Positions 36,677 to 45,481 of a stretch of DNA of 64,000 bases are shown one piece after another. The notes below the pieces were generated by a model. The model did no database searches. It was not told where the DNA came from and was given only the letters and a program-made list of their open reading frames with translations. Location of the stretch: assembly GCA_020833055.1 (NCBI GenBank), contig JAJHQZ010000004.1, forward strand, positions 61,541 through 125,540. Direction: 5' to 3'. Source of the DNA: Candidatus Korarchaeum sp. Its GTDB lineage: Archaea > Korarchaeota > Korarchaeia > Korarchaeales > Korarchaeaceae. Positions within the stretch are counted from its first letter, which is position 1. Each line of letters opens with the position of its first letter. A program made the position numbers and the translations under genes.

Positions 36677-37636
36677 TCAACCCTCTATCTTCCAATAATT
36701 CTTGAGACCATCTGGCTCGAGCTCTATCACGAAGCCCCTCAAGAGGCCCTCGCTGTACTCACTCCCCGGATTCACTACGATAGTCCTCCCCACTTTATCG
36801 CTAGCGTAACTCTCATGTATATGGCCGTGCAGTCCCATCAGAGGTTGATACTGCTCTATCAACTTCCTGACAGATTTCGAGCCTACGTGAACGAGCACAG
36901 GCTTCCCGCCGACGTAAACTGGCTTCAGATTCTTATCCAACTTAGGGGCTAGGTCTAGCTTAGTATTGTATGGGGGACAGTGGAAGTTGAAGAGAGCCTT
37001 ACTGAAGTCCTTAACTCCAGATCTCTCTATCTTCTCCCTCAATATCTTCTCCAGTTTGTCCTCAGGCGCTTCCCTCGGCGTGTTCCAAGGGGTGGGGTTC
37101 ACGTACTCATGGCTTATTATCTGATAACCGTAATTCAGCTCTACTGTCTTATCCAGAGGATATATTATGCCCCTGTCCTCATAGCTCTTTATAGTCTCAT
37201 CTATATACCGCTCATCATCGTTGCCCGGCATAACTATAGATGTGACGCTCTTCACATCGACTTTCTCTATGAGTAAATCCAGCCACTTCCTTATCCTCTC
37301 GACCATCAACTCCTTGAATAACTCCTCCTGCTTCTTAGGATCAGCGGCTATCTCCTGAGCTTGCTGAGGGGTTAGCACTACGTAGTAATATGAGAAGCTC
37401 TCTATCCTATCCATCAGTTCCTGGAGCTCCTCCTTGCTCTTAGCGGTGTACTTCCTCCCTATTATCTCAGCCTCATAGTAGTCCCCCTTATCGAAGATAG
37501 GGACTATCGCCTTGCCCGTCAGGTCCCCCGCTAAGATTATGACGTTAGCTTTATACACGTTAACTGCGTTGAGCCACTTCCTCCAGACTACTGTATTTCC
37601 ATGGATATCCGCTGCGAAGAACATCCTCACGGTCAT
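36677..37636 (-). CDS. Calcineurin-like metallophosphoesterase
   Basis: About 320 residues. The metal motifs are FFAADIHGN (DxH), ILAGDLTG (GD), VMPGNDDERY (GNDD) and LHGHIHESYAS (GHxH), in the order of the calcineurin phosphoesterase family. A further invariant-like histidine occurs in NFHCPPYN. It acts as a phosphodiesterase or phosphatase; the substrate is unknown. ATG at 37636 follows GAGGTG with six bases spacing. It is paired with a nucleotidyltransferase-fold gene, which suggests the two act on one nucleotide or RNA-like substrate. Confidence 0.8.
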   Translation of the reverse strand: MTVRMFFAADIHGNTVVWRKWLNAVNVYKANVIILAGDLTGKAIVPIFDKGDYYEAEIIGRKYTAKSKEELQELMDRIESFSYYYVVLTPQQAQEIAADPKKQEELFKELMVERIRKWLDLLIEKVDVKSVTSIVMPGNDDERYIDETIKSYEDRGIIYPLDKTVELNYGYQIISHEYVNPTPWNTPREAPEDKLEKILREKIERSGVKDFSKALFNFHCPPYNTKLDLAPKLDKNLKPVYVGGKPVLVHVGSKSVRKLIEQYQPLMGLHGHIHESYASDKVGRTIVVNPGSEYSEGLLRGFVIELEPDGLKNYWKIEG

Positions 37637-37752
37637 ACTTGCACCTCGCCTCATTGGGATGCAATCTAATAAACTTTTCTGATGTATAAATATACTTATT
37701 CTTAAGGCAGAAAATTGTAAAAATAATTAAAAAAGGGAGAGTTAGGATTGGA

Positions 37753-39477
37753 TCACGCCGGCGGTATCTCAGTGTAGATCGTCTTCACATCTATCCCGCG
37801 TTTCGTGTTATATACCATGAAAGCTGTGAATATCAGTGCCCCTACACCCATCCAAGCTGATTGCTGCAGAGCAATGTCAGTTGAATACTTCCCCCAGTAG
37901 TAGAATATCTCGTGAGTCGTCACGTAGAAGAAGAAGAAGTTAGCGGCCCATCCCCATAGCCCTAAGATCGTCAGTATGGGCACGCCGGCTATCTCCCACT
38001 TGTAAGGTGACTTCTCATACAAGTCCCTCCTCAGGTAAGGCAGTATTGCTGCGGCAAGGCAAGCTAACATAACGGCGAATTGATACAAGTTGCTGGTATC
38101 GGCAGCTGCAGCCCAGTCTCCTCCAGCCGTGAGGGCCACTCCGGCGAGACCTCCTAGTAGAGTGAGAGTGACGGCCCAGTAAGGCGTGTGGAACCTCGCA
38201 TCCACAGCTGCGAACATCTCCGGGAAGAATCTATCGAATGCCCAAGCGAATATCATCCTGCTAGCGACTACGAAGAATGCTGGTATGTCCTTCAGGAGCA
38301 CTATACCCACTAGTGCTCCATTGGTTATCTGGAGCCACTCCATGCCCTTGGGCACTAGTGGTATCGTGAAGGAAGTCACTACCCTAGGCGGCAGTAAGTG
38401 AGTTGATGGTACTCCCAGCAAACTCGCTACACCATCGGCCCCTAACTTGCTCATGAGGTAGTAATAGAGAGCGGTGAAGTAGACCCTATCAACTGGTATG
38501 TTGTTCGCTTTTAGATAATCTAGAGCACCCGGTACCTTAGCGAGCACTTCCTGAGGTACCACGTAAGCTGAATAGACGAGGAAGGGCAGCGTTATATAGT
38601 AGAGCATTATTAAGATAGTTCCAAGAACTTGTGAGACGAATAGAGATCTTCCCGGGGACTTCAGCTCACCTCCGACGAACACAGCTGAGACTATACCTAT
38701 GTAAGCCCAGATAGCACCTACTCCAGCCGCTATAGTTGCTCCCCAATCGAAGGGAGCTATCGGGAGGTCGCCTTCCTTCATACCTATCTCGAATGCCTTA
38801 GCTACTATCTTCTCATATGCTCCCGCTCCGTAAAGGCTCCCCCATCCGTTAACAGCTGCCATATGGCCGAATCCCCAAGTTCCCAAGATTATCAAGTTCG
38901 TGAGGCATCCTATTATCGCTATTACACCTAATATGTTTATTATCCAACCGTATATCCTCATACCCAGGTAAGCGATCGCCCCGAATATCAGAACGAATAT
39001 TATCCCTAGGATCCAGTGTCCCTGTGTTGTAGCCATCCATTGAGCTGTAGCGAGCAACCCTTCGTCTCTAAGAGCTATTCCTGCAGCTGTTATAGCCCCT
39101 ACGAAGAAATCTATTGAGTACCAAGCTATTATACCGTAACTCAAGACCTCAGTGAACCAGAAACCCCAAGAAGCTAGGAATCCTAATGTGGGGTTCAATC
39201 CCCTAGTTATGAATATGTAGTCCCCTCCGGTCCTGGGCATCATAGCTCCGAGCATAGTGTAAACTAACGCGGTTGGGATCGCTAGTGCTAATCCTGTGAT
39301 CAAGAAGGAGTAAGGTACGAAAGCTGCGGGGTGCTGATAAGCGGCTATCACCGATAGCCTGTGGATACCCCCTCCTACAGTGTGAGTGAAGACTATCATG
39401 AAAGCTGTGAATGGTCCCACTGTCCTTACCAATCCTGAGGCCCTTCTTACGAACAGAGTTGGAGCTTCCTCAGACAT
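37753..39477 (-). CDS. APC-superfamily amino acid permease (intact)
   Basis: About 574 residues with roughly twelve transmembrane segments. The start RRASGLVRTVGPFTAFMIVF and the TVGGGIHRL substrate-loop region, then MMPRTGGDYIFITRGLNPTL (the G-G-x-Y motif), fit APC permeases such as those of the amino acid/polyamine family. It likely imports an amino acid or related amine by proton coupling. A related, frame-broken copy is at 45482-47106. A TATA-like GTTTATATTAAAT lies roughly 40-50 bases before the ATG, in the spacer shared with the divergent gene at 39742. Confidence 0.85.
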   Translation of the reverse strand: MSEEAPTLFVRRASGLVRTVGPFTAFMIVFTHTVGGGIHRLSVIAAYQHPAAFVPYSFLITGLALAIPTALVYTMLGAMMPRTGGDYIFITRGLNPTLGFLASWGFWFTEVLSYGIIAWYSIDFFVGAITAAGIALRDEGLLATAQWMATTQGHWILGIIFVLIFGAIAYLGMRIYGWIINILGVIAIIGCLTNLIILGTWGFGHMAAVNGWGSLYGAGAYEKIVAKAFEIGMKEGDLPIAPFDWGATIAAGVGAIWAYIGIVSAVFVGGELKSPGRSLFVSQVLGTILIMLYYITLPFLVYSAYVVPQEVLAKVPGALDYLKANNIPVDRVYFTALYYYLMSKLGADGVASLLGVPSTHLLPPRVVTSFTIPLVPKGMEWLQITNGALVGIVLLKDIPAFFVVASRMIFAWAFDRFFPEMFAAVDARFHTPYWAVTLTLLGGLAGVALTAGGDWAAAADTSNLYQFAVMLACLAAAILPYLRRDLYEKSPYKWEIAGVPILTILGLWGWAANFFFFYVTTHEIFYYWGKYSTDIALQQSAWMGVGALIFTAFMVYNTKRGIDVKTIYTEIPPA

Positions 39478-39741
39478 GGCATCACCCCACGTGAGGGCTC
39501 GGCATATTCGGAGCTATTTAATATAAACTTTTCGTTGAAACGGTGGGAGGGAGCTCTTACATCAATTATTTTTACCATATCGCTAAAAATAAGTTTTAAG
39601 TGAGCGTGATTTTGTAAAATATTAACGTATTACGGCTTTTGTACATAGATTCGTTGAAATGTCTAACAGAACTTCGTTAATAGTTTATGATCGAGGAGCG
39701 CTACTCAATTTAATTTATGCTGGGGCTGGATCCCCGATACT

Positions 39742-40383
39742 ATGAGGGGCGGGAAGGATATATTGGAGGACATCGCTTTCATGATAGAAGCCACGGATTC
39801 TTACAGAGTGGGGAGGAATATAGACTTCAAGAAAGTTGAGAGCGTCATGGAGAGGCTCTCCCCTGAGCTTCCTGATATCTTCAATAGCGCCACTAAGAAG
39901 AAATATAAGAAGACCGTGGACTTCATAACATCCCTTCCATTCAGGAATAGATCTATGAGGAAGTTCGCAATACTTTACATGTTATTCAGGTTCCTCCTCA
40001 GGGTCTCTTTAGTCGGTTTCCTCCTCTCCATAGGCCTCATATTCTACGCCCCTCCATACTCGACACCTACGCTGATAGCATCTACTTCCTCGCTCTACGC
40101 AGCCTTAGTGGGCAGGTGGTACACTCTGATGAAGCTCCTCGAGTTCTACGAGAGGGAGATGAGGAATCAACCCGGGAAGGATGAATTATTAAAAGAAATT
40201 ACCCAAAAGCTTATAGATGAGCTCTCCTCAAAGATAGGGGAGCGGGGTGTGAAGCCGGGTAAGTACAAGCTCCACTTATTCAAGGACGATTACTCAGGTG
40301 TGAGGATATTGAAGAGGCCCGGGTGGCTCCGGGATTATTATTTAGCGGAGGTGGAGATAGGTGGAATTCTCAATAATACTTGA
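39742..40383 (+). CDS. Two-helix membrane protein of unknown function
   Basis: A 213-residue protein that I do not recognise. An N-terminal soluble helical region (RNIDFKKVESVMERLSPEL, KKKYKKTVDFITSLPF) precedes two hydrophobic segments (LLRVSLVGFLLSIGLIF and TPTLIASTSSLYAALVG). The C-terminus is soluble, helical and charged, ending IGGILNNT. The downstream arrestin-like gene starts inside its last 23 bases, so the two are likely translated together. The spacer upstream (39478-39741, 264 bases) is AT-rich and holds only promoter-like sequence. Confidence 0.5.
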   Translation: MRGGKDILEDIAFMIEATDSYRVGRNIDFKKVESVMERLSPELPDIFNSATKKKYKKTVDFITSLPFRNRSMRKFAILYMLFRFLLRVSLVGFLLSIGLIFYAPPYSTPTLIASTSSLYAALVGRWYTLMKLLEFYEREMRNQPGKDELLKEITQKLIDELSSKIGERGVKPGKYKLHLFKDDYSGVRILKRPGWLRDYYLAEVEIGGILNNT

Positions 40384-41134
40384 GAAGAATGTCCTCAAGC
40401 TCGGGGAACCGATAAGGGGGGAGCTGAGGAGCGAGTTCCCGATACACGCTAGGTTGTATGTGGTCCTCTCGTCAATACTCTTCCCTAGAGCTGAGAGTAT
40501 AGCTAAGGTCATGACCCTCCATAGGGAAGATTTCATTTTGAGGCAGGGGAGCTTCGAGATAGCTTATCCGAAGGACTTGCCTCCTTCTATAAACGCTAGA
40601 GCTCATAGGATAAGGTGGGGACTCCTCTTCGGGATACCGAGGCTCAAGGGGAAGTTCATGTTCCCTAGGAAGGATGTAAGGCTCAAAGTATACCCTGCTA
40701 AACCGGAAGTTAGGAGAGAAAGCTGGTTAGATTTCGATAAGGAGTTCTATAGATCTGATGAGAGAGTGAGGGCTCTCATAAAGGAGAGGGTGGATCCGAG
40801 CGAGGCCATAGTAGAGCTCGAGGCTGAGGAATGGCTATCCTATAGAGGTGAGAGGAGGGAGCTCAGGTACTTCCTCTCAGATGGGAAGATATTAAGCGAG
40901 GGAGGTAAATTGATTGCGGAGGCAACCTTACCTCATGATCCTACGACAGTCAAGGAGGTCTCTTTCTTCTTCCCATACACTTTCAGCTTCTCCAGAGGGG
41001 ATCTGAGCTTCGGAGCTAAGGTTAACTTAGTGCTGACGACTAAAGAGGGGGAGAGGAGGGCTGAAGTACCGGTTTGGACCGGAGAGCCCAGGTATGGGAG
41101 GGCAGTCGAGGGGCCGAGAGGCCCCCTATTCTGA
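40361..41134 (+). CDS. Arrestin-like or Spo0M-like beta-rich protein of unknown function
   Basis: About 257 residues, mostly beta strands. The start FSIILEKNVLKLGEPIRGEL resembles the first strands of arrestin-fold proteins such as Spo0M, in which a loading of the form xYKPGExVxGxV recurs. Later strands (RLYVVLSSILF, ELRYFLSDGKILSEGGKLI, TFSFSRGDLSFGAKVNLVL) fit a double beta sandwich. No catalytic residues are seen. GTG at 40361 follows GGAGGTGGAGATAG and overlaps the upstream membrane protein gene, suggesting a working pair. The family call is tentative. Confidence 0.45.
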   Translation: MEFSIILEKNVLKLGEPIRGELRSEFPIHARLYVVLSSILFPRAESIAKVMTLHREDFILRQGSFEIAYPKDLPPSINARAHRIRWGLLFGIPRLKGKFMFPRKDVRLKVYPAKPEVRRESWLDFDKEFYRSDERVRALIKERVDPSEAIVELEAEEWLSYRGERRELRYFLSDGKILSEGGKLIAEATLPHDPTTVKEVSFFFPYTFSFSRGDLSFGAKVNLVLTTKEGERRAEVPVWTGEPRYGRAVEGPRGPLF

Positions 41135-42514
41135 TCAGACAGCTTCCACTAACGGGAGCTCCAGCTCAACCCTCTTTATTATTTTTGCGACTTCCTTGAA
41201 CTTCTCTATCGCTGTCTCGATATCCTCCTTCGTGTGCTGCGTGGATACGGTCCACTGTTCATCTGGCCCGTAGTTCGGGATGACCCCCCTGTTCATCATC
41301 GCTATCATGAAGAGCCACCACTTGCCCACATCTACCTTCTGGAAGCTCCTCCAGTCCACCACCTCCTCCTTCGCGAAGACCATGGACCCGCTGACCCCTA
41401 TGTACTGGACGGTCGCCTCTATCCCCTCATCCTTTATTATATCGAGGTAACCCTTAGCTAGCTCCTCCCCCAGCCTGCTAGCGTATGAGAGGGCTTCCTC
41501 AGTCAGTATATCCCTTAAGGTGACGAGCCCAGCCCTTATAGCGACTGGATTCGCATTGAAGGTCCCTGCATGTGAGACGACCCCCGGCACTACGCTCTGC
41601 ATTATCTCCCTCTTACCAGCGACTACGGATAGAGGGAAGCCTCCGGCTATAGCTTTCCCTAATGTCATGAGATCCGGCCTCACTTTGAAGTAACCAGCGG
41701 CTCCGGAGTAGAACTTGCCACCAGTCTTTATCTCATCGAATATCAAGAGGCAGTTGTACTCATCGCATATGCTCCTCAACCCCTCGAGGAACCCTGGCTT
41801 CGGGATTACGAACCCCATGTTCATCGGTATTGGCTCGAGTATTATCGCTGCCACGTCATTCCCATGCTGCCTCATTATCTTCTCAACGCTCTCCAAGTTA
41901 TTGAATTGAGCCACTAAAGTGTGCTTGACCACGTCCTCGAGCACCCCCTGGGAACCCGGGACTTGATTGGGGGTGACAGGATGACCTGCCTTGTACTTGC
42001 TCGGCTTCACGCTTACTAAGAGGAAGTCATGGCTCCCGTGGTAGCATCCCTCGAACTTCACTATCTTCTTCCTCCCAGTGAAGGCTCTCGCTATCCTCAA
42101 TGCGTGGAAAGTCGCTTCCAAGCCGGTGGATTGGAACTTCATCATATCGACTTTGTACCTCTCCCTTATTATCTTGGCTAGATCCAACATCTCATCGAAC
42201 TCGAACCCGAATATAGTCCCCTCCTCTATCTTCTCCTCTATCGCCTCTATGAGCTTGGGGTGACTGTGCCCTATCCCGAGGGCCCCGAAGGCCATGTTGA
42301 AATCTATGTACTCATTACCATCCACGTCCCATATCCTGCTCCCCTTCGCTCTCTTCATGTATATCGGGTATGGATCCGCATACCTGTAATTAGAGTTTAC
42401 CCCGAAAGGGACTATCCGGGATACTTCTTCAAAGATCTCCCGGGATTTCGGTGTTCTCTTCTTGAATAACTCGAGCTCGGAGGCGGGGACCTTATCCAAC
42501 CTCATGTGGGACAT
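41135..42514 (-). CDS. Class III aminotransferase, glutamate-1-semialdehyde aminomutase-like
   Basis: PLP enzyme of about 459 residues. The PLP-lysine segment LMTLGKAIAGGFPLSVVAG and the LLIFDEIKTGGKFYSGAAG aspartate block are class III. The SHAGTFNANPVAIRAGL block resembles HemL (GTxxxNPxAxxA), and VPFGVNSNYRYADPYPIYMK matches its N-terminus. However, no haem genes lie nearby, and the C-terminus is longer than in HemL, so it may be another omega-aminotransferase or aminomutase. ATG at 42514 is nearly leaderless: the box CATTTTTAAAG lies about 27 bases upstream. Confidence 0.75.
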   Translation of the reverse strand: MSHMRLDKVPASELELFKKRTPKSREIFEEVSRIVPFGVNSNYRYADPYPIYMKRAKGSRIWDVDGNEYIDFNMAFGALGIGHSHPKLIEAIEEKIEEGTIFGFEFDEMLDLAKIIRERYKVDMMKFQSTGLEATFHALRIARAFTGRKKIVKFEGCYHGSHDFLLVSVKPSKYKAGHPVTPNQVPGSQGVLEDVVKHTLVAQFNNLESVEKIMRQHGNDVAAIILEPIPMNMGFVIPKPGFLEGLRSICDEYNCLLIFDEIKTGGKFYSGAAGYFKVRPDLMTLGKAIAGGFPLSVVAGKREIMQSVVPGVVSHAGTFNANPVAIRAGLVTLRDILTEEALSYASRLGEELAKGYLDIIKDEGIEATVQYIGVSGSMVFAKEEVVDWRSFQKVDVGKWWLFMIAMMNRGVIPNYGPDEQWTVSTQHTKEDIETAIEKFKEVAKIIKRVELELPLVEAV

Positions 42515-42614
42515 AGTACTATAAGCTAGCTGATTCTTTAAAAATGTTCCTATCAATTCCATTGAAATTCGATAAAGTAACAGTTAAGGTAGCTCCCCCC
42601 TGGGATGCATCGGG

Positions 42615-43469
42615 ATGCACGATCTCCAACGGAATGATTATATCCTAGAGGAGGTGAGGGGAGTAGGTGGGCCCTTGCAGGAGGAGGTACTGATAACTAT
42701 TTTCGTGAACATAATAATAGCCCTCATAGTCGCTTGGATAATAATTTCATTCTTAAAGGCCGCTCTGAGAGTTGTCAGGGAATATGAGAGAGCTGTGATA
42801 TTCAGATTGGGCAGGCTGCTCGGAGCGAAGGGTCCTGGCCTCATCTTCTTAATCCCCTTCGTAGATAAGCCGAGGATAGTTGATTTGAGGCTCCTCAGCT
42901 TCGATATACCTAGGCAGAGGATAATAACGAAGGATAACGTGACAGTTGATGTGGATGCTGTCGTTTATTACAGGGTAGTTAACCCCATAGATGCTGTCGT
43001 CAAGGTCCAGGATTACATAACGGCATCGAACTTCATAGCTCAGACGACCCTAAGGGATGTAGTGGGCCAAGTGGAGTTGGATGAGCTTCTGACTAGGAGG
43101 GACGAGCTGGGCAAGAGGATACAGATGATAGTAGATGAGATAACTGAGGGATGGGGGATAAAAGTGACTCAGGTCGCGATAAGGGACGTAGTACTACCTG
43201 AGGAGATGTTGAGAGCTATAGCTAAGCAGGCGGAGGCTGAGAGGGAGAGGAGGGCCAGAGTAATAACGGCTGAGGGTGAGCTCATGGCTGCTCAGAAGAT
43301 GTATGAAGCTGCTGAGTTCTATGCGAAGAATCCTAATGCCATGAGGCTGAGGGAGTTACAGACATGGGTCGAGATAGCTAGGGAGAAGAACTTGATCATA
43401 ATAACTGAGGGAGGAGTCTCCCCCTTAGCTTATGCACTAGCTGCTGCTAGGAAGGAGGAAGGGAGATGA
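42615..43469 (+). CDS. Slipin/stomatin-like SPFH membrane protein
   Basis: SPFH-domain protein of about 284 residues. A transmembrane anchor (VNIIIALIVAWIIISFLKAA) is followed by VVREYERAVIFRLGRLLGAK and GPGLIFLIPFVDKPRIVDLR, the stomatin core, and a helical coiled-coil part (RAIAKQAEAERERRARVITA). The C-terminus has PLAYALAAARKEEGR. It forms membrane oligomers and is the established substrate of the partner protease. The ATG at 42615 is used, but a later start near GGAGGAGG (about 42679) is possible. Its stop overlaps the protease gene (ATGA). Confidence 0.93.
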   Translation: MHDLQRNDYILEEVRGVGGPLQEEVLITIFVNIIIALIVAWIIISFLKAALRVVREYERAVIFRLGRLLGAKGPGLIFLIPFVDKPRIVDLRLLSFDIPRQRIITKDNVTVDVDAVVYYRVVNPIDAVVKVQDYITASNFIAQTTLRDVVGQVELDELLTRRDELGKRIQMIVDEITEGWGIKVTQVAIRDVVLPEEMLRAIAKQAEAERERRARVITAEGELMAAQKMYEAAEFYAKNPNAMRLRELQTWVEIAREKNLIIITEGGVSPLAYALAAARKEEGR

Positions 43470-44743
43470 GGAGGGTCCTCTTAATACTCTCCTTGTTTTT
43501 GTTCATACATGCTCTGAGCGCGGGAGCCGGTGGAAAGATACTAGTAACGAACATAACGGGCTACATCTCACCGGCGACAGTTGAGCAAGTTAGATTAGCT
43601 GTGAGGACTGCTGAGAACGGATATAGTGCCTTGGTCCTCCAGATAAATACATTCGGTGGACAATCTGATGCCACATTCAGTATAATTGATCTTATTTTGG
43701 CTTCGAAAGTCCCAGTAATAGGTTACGTTTACCCCCAGGGAGGCCAAGCCCTCTCAGCGGGCACTTACATACTGATGGCTACTGATTACGCTGTCATGTC
43801 ACCTTACTCGACGATAGGCTCAGCTCAACCCGTCGTGGGTTATACGCCCCTGAACGAATCGAAGTACTTGAACGCATATGCTACTAAGATGAGGAGTTAT
43901 GCTGCAATGCACGGTAGGAATCAGAGCGCAGCTGAGCTCATGGTCCTCTCAAACAAGAACTTCATGGCTGATGAGGCTCTAAAAGTTGGATTGATAGACT
44001 CGGTAGAGCAGTCCCTGGACTCCCTCCTCGAGAGAGCTAACGGGAAAGTTGTGAGGAGAGGAGCTCAGGAGTTCAAGCTGGAAGTTTACCCCGCGACTAT
44101 AGATTACCTTGAGACCACACCCAGGGTGGAGATAATGAAGTACCTCTCAGACCCAGTGCTCTCGAGCATACTATTCAGCATAGGGTTCATGGCTCTCATA
44201 ATAGGGCTCACTACACCCGGATGGGGGGCTGAGCTAGCTGGCATCGTGCTCTTGCTACTCGCTATAGCTGGCATGGGGGTGAGCGTAGACTTAGTCAGCT
44301 TGATATTGCTCGCTATAGCTGCTTCTCTATTCATAGCTGAAGTGAAGAAGGGCTTGCACGGAATAGGAGCGATTTCATCGACAGCTCTGCTAGTATTGGC
44401 TATCCTGCTCATGATAGGGAGCCCATGGAGGCCAACTCTCATCTCCCCGAGCTGGATGATAGAGACCTTCCTCAAGCTGATCCTCTCAGTAGGTGGCGCC
44501 GGCCTCGTAATATCGTTCATATTCATGAAGGGTATAGCTGCCGTCCTGAGGAAGAGGCCCGTCAGCTGGCTGCCAACCGGTAGGGGAGTGGCCGTCGATG
44601 ACATAAGTCCCGGGGGCACGGGCTACGTCAGGATATCGGGCGAGCTATGGAGAGCTACCTCTAATGAGGAGATAAGGAGAGGAGATACTGTAGAGGTAGT
44701 CGATAGGAAGGATAACTTGCTGGTCGTTAGGAAGGTCAGCTAG
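43466..44743 (+). CDS. NfeD-like membrane serine protease (stomatin-operon partner)
   Basis: About 425 residues. A signal-anchor (RRVLLILSLFLFIHALSAGA) precedes a ClpP-like protease domain with a GGQSDATFSIIDLILASKVP strand-helix unit and the region QALSAGTYILMATDYAVM, where the nucleophile serine sits as in Pyrococcus 1510-N proteases. Several membrane segments follow (ILFSIGFMALIIGLTTP, GIVLLLLAIAGMGVSV), then a C-terminal OB-fold NfeD domain ending RRGDTVEVVDRKDNLLVV. It cleaves the hydrophobic C-terminus of slipin. The operon with slipin is a well known archaeal pair. Confidence 0.9.
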   Translation: MRRVLLILSLFLFIHALSAGAGGKILVTNITGYISPATVEQVRLAVRTAENGYSALVLQINTFGGQSDATFSIIDLILASKVPVIGYVYPQGGQALSAGTYILMATDYAVMSPYSTIGSAQPVVGYTPLNESKYLNAYATKMRSYAAMHGRNQSAAELMVLSNKNFMADEALKVGLIDSVEQSLDSLLERANGKVVRRGAQEFKLEVYPATIDYLETTPRVEIMKYLSDPVLSSILFSIGFMALIIGLTTPGWGAELAGIVLLLLAIAGMGVSVDLVSLILLAIAASLFIAEVKKGLHGIGAISSTALLVLAILLMIGSPWRPTLISPSWMIETFLKLILSVGGAGLVISFIFMKGIAAVLRKRPVSWLPTGRGVAVDDISPGGTGYVRISGELWRATSNEEIRRGDTVEVVDRKDNLLVVRKVS

Positions 44744-44890
44744 CCCTCAGTTACCTTTAACTTTTTAGCATAATCTCTCAGGGGCTTCGATCATCTCGAT
44801 GGCCTGTCTCACATCTAAGGGTTTAGAAGCTCATGATTCGGAGCCCGATGAGAGCGAAAGTCTGCTTGGAGCTGCTTTCACTGAAAGTAA

Positions 44891-45409
44891 CTATTTGGGG
44901 ATCGTCGAAGGACCTATCAACTCCCTCAGGAGCCTCATCATCTCCGGCATTGCATCGGGTCCAGTCCCAGTTATTATATTACCATCGACTACAGCTTCCT
45001 CCTCAGTTAAATATGCGCCTGCGTTCCTCAGGTCGTCCCATATCGAGTGGAATCCAGTTAATCTCCTCCCCTTAACTACTCCAGCTGATATCAGGACCCA
45101 GGGAGCATGGCACACAGCCGCTACTATCTTCCCCCTCTCCACTGCTCTCCTCACCATCTCAAGTACTTTCTTACTCCTCCTGAGCCTGTCTGGAGCGTAA
45201 CCTCCGGGTATCCATATGACATCGTAGGCTTCAGCTAGCTCGGGCTCGGCGCTCACGTCAGCTTTAACCTCCAGGCCCAGCTTACTCCTGTAGGTCTTAA
45301 CCTCCGGACCGACTAGATCCACCTGGAATCCCATCTCCTTCAGCCTGTAAAACGGATATATCAGCTCCCTCTCATCGAATAGATCCTCCACTAGTATCGC
45401 TGCCCTCAT
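44891..45409 (-). CDS. DJ-1/PfpI-family protein (intracellular protease or glyoxalase-like)
   Basis: About 172 residues of the DJ-1/PfpI fold. The conserved Cys is in VAAVCHAPWVLISAGVV, the nucleophile elbow, next to His; the first Glu is in VEDLFDERELIYPFYRLKEM and the second strand reads YDVIWIPGGYAPDRLR. PfpI of Pyrococcus is a protease, while related archaeal proteins act as deglycases. ATG at 45409. Monocistronic, between the NfeD gene (convergent) and the broken permease. No other function is suggested by the sequence. Confidence 0.9.
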   Translation of the reverse strand: MRAAILVEDLFDERELIYPFYRLKEMGFQVDLVGPEVKTYRSKLGLEVKADVSAEPELAEAYDVIWIPGGYAPDRLRRSKKVLEMVRRAVERGKIVAAVCHAPWVLISAGVVKGRRLTGFHSIWDDLRNAGAYLTEEEAVVDGNIITGTGPDAMPEMMRLLRELIGPSTIPK

Positions 45410-45481
45410 ATGGTGATTTGGAGCAATAGCATTTAACTATGATACTCACTTAGTAAAAATAGGGGGAGTTAAGAATAGGGA

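Noticed and set aside
44104..44619. 171-residue antisense frame over the NfeD gene
   Set aside because: It overlaps a clear protease and NfeD domain and has no ribosome site or domain.
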